Assembly: GCA_914767715.1 (NCBI GenBank)
Contig: OU612070.1
Coordinates: forward strand, 1,817,501-1,877,500
Origin: Membranipora membranacea
Lineage: Eukaryota; Bryozoa; Gymnolaemata; Cheilostomatida; Membraniporidae
Reading direction: 5' to 3'
DNA length: 60,000 nt
The translations under genes were made by a program, and so were the position numbers. Shown here piece after piece: positions 59,901 through 60,000 of the stretch. The notes beneath the pieces were generated by a model. The model ran no database searches. It saw nothing but the letters and a program-made list of their open reading frames with translations, and had not been told where the DNA came from. How positions within the stretch are numbered: the first letter of the stretch is position 1; every line of letters starts with the position of its first letter.

Positions 59901-60000
59901 TACGAGGATGGAGCTGACAACAGCTGATGGGTCGGCGTCAGTTAAAATTCCACTGGTAAAGCTAGCAGAAGTGGTGATGTCTGCTGTAGACTTGTCGTCA
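41969..60000 (-). CDS. Giant mucin-like/TSR papilin-type protein (5' end beyond window)
   Basis: Nine exons: 46444-60000 (continues off the edge), 45974-46181, 45546-45716, 44527-44700, 43830-44015, 43435-43576, 42954-43165, 42543-42681, 41989-42078. In the last one the frame can also run to a stop at 41969. Phases agree throughout. The product has at least 4,500 mucin-like residues, five TSR domains and four papilin repeats. Papilin normally starts with a TSR, a cysteine-rich segment and a spacer; that cassette and the signal peptide should lie beyond 60000 if this is papilin. If the exon at 41989 splices to 40745, this and the downstream entry form one protein of more than 7,000 residues. 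Role inferred: secreted, O-glycosylated matrix or mucus component. Confidence 0.82.
41989..43165 (-). CDS. Papilin CC-DG repeat block (three exons)
   Basis: Exon 42954-43165 carries two units (YGCCLDGYVKALGPDYAGC and FGCCLDGRTVSQGPFFLGC). Exon 42543-42681 carries two more (FGCCPDSSSPASGPD... and FGCCPDDMTPASG). The last of these is completed in exon 41989-42078 (GPGNEGC), followed by a Ser/Pro/Glu-rich tail. The spacing GC-(6 to 9)-C-(5)-GCC links consecutive units. Exon phases (in/out) are 1/0, 0/1 and 1/1. Confidence 0.87.
43435..46181 (-). CDS. Five thrombospondin type 1 repeats (five exons)
   Basis: Introns fall near the start of each TSR. TSR1: exon 45974-46181 (WHFSNWFRCSETCGEG). TSR2: its end plus 45546-45716 (WTTSKWSK, then CKSVCGPG). 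TSR3: 44527-44700 (WIASPWQP, then CSGDC; the usual CG-x-G is lost). TSR4: 43830-44015 (WMSSKWTE, then CSTPCGDG). TSR5: 43435-43576 (WYSSPWGI, then CGWSE), which lacks several conserved cysteines. The W-(2)-S-(1)-W spacing fits C-mannosylation sites in TSRs. In papilin and ADAMTS proteins these repeats bind matrix and glycosaminoglycans. Confidence 0.87.
46444..60000 (-). CDS. Mucin-like giant exon: about sixty 73-residue Ser/Thr repeats
   Basis: Open without a stop over 13.5 kb to the window edge; the 3' end is a GTGAGT donor at 46443 (phase 2 out). The translation is an array of 73-residue (219-bp) units with recurring blocks SSATDSSAAAGSLVESSTTE, DKSTADITTSASFTSGIST and DSSTIVDVSTAASSV. It is almost free of cysteine and aromatic residues and rich in Ser, Thr, Ala, Asp and Val. 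Many SG dipeptides and NST/NTT sites allow glycosaminoglycan, O- and N-glycans. The last ~60 residues become a Thr-Pro mucin stretch (TTTTPTTTTP). Very long open frames on the opposite strand are by-products of this composition. Confidence 0.9.
46460..46640 (-). repeat. Thr-Pro microrepeat at the end of the mucin exon
   Basis: Repeated ACGACTCCAACCACA-type codons encode runs of TTTTP. On the plus strand this reads as GTTGTGGTTGGAGTC repeats, which explains an artificial Val/Gly-rich frame there. Confidence 0.9.
46790..60000 (-). repeat. Coding tandem repeat, 219-bp unit with higher-order copies
   Basis: The basic period is 219 bp; for example CATCTACAAT starts at 51131 and 51350. Near-identical blocks recur 1,752 bp apart (57301 and 59053 onward, exactly eight units), 2,400 bp apart (51781 and 54181, 52441 and 54841) and 882 bp apart (54379, 55261 and 56143). 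All shifts are multiples of three, so the frame is kept. Confidence 0.92.

Overview
This is a window of animal (metazoan) nuclear DNA. Genes are split by many short GT-AG introns, AT-rich spacer separates them, and every recognisable family is a metazoan one: pentraxin, an Sp-family zinc-finger factor with a buttonhead box, and a papilin-type matrix protein with TSR, Kunitz, Ig, FN3 and PLAC modules. The MITE-type elements and compact introns suggest an aquatic invertebrate such as a sponge or cnidarian. The sequence alone does not fix the phylum.

Layout. (1) 1-4290 and 8590-18117, plus strand: two tandem copies of a five-exon gene for a type II membrane protein with an extracellular pentraxin domain. 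Exon sizes and phases match exactly between copies, and the upstream flanks are also duplicated. Copy B carries much larger introns filled with a tandem duplication, a 35-bp minisatellite, a hAT-like MITE and long hairpins. Copy A carries a U2-snRNA-headed retroposed insert. A self-nested TTAA-flanked MITE lies upstream of copy B. (2) 5149-6207, minus strand, between the copies: an Sp-type zinc-finger transcription factor. (3) 19019-60000, minus strand: a very large papilin-like locus that I resolved into 48 exons. Reading 5' to 3' (right to left), it begins with a mucin-like exon of at least 13.5 kb made of about sixty 73-residue Ser/Thr-rich repeats and running off the window edge. Next come five thrombospondin type 1 repeats, papilin CC-DG repeats, one Kunitz domain, an Ig domain, five FN3 domains, more papilin repeats, thirteen Kunitz domains, an antistasin-like domain, one more papilin repeat, three Ig domains and a C-terminal PLAC domain.

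A candidate signal peptide starting at 40788 raises the possibility that the locus is two adjacent genes: mucin/TSR, then Kunitz/FN3/Ig/PLAC. Reading phase is also compatible with one giant gene, so I annotate both halves and leave the junction open.

Functionally the window pairs putative cell-surface recognition proteins (pentraxins) with a secreted, probably heavily O-glycosylated and protease-inhibitory matrix protein. Pentraxin A and the Sp gene are convergent, as are pentraxin B and the papilin locus. No ordinary tRNA or rRNA gene was found; a tRNA-derived SINE-like element lies in one papilin intron.
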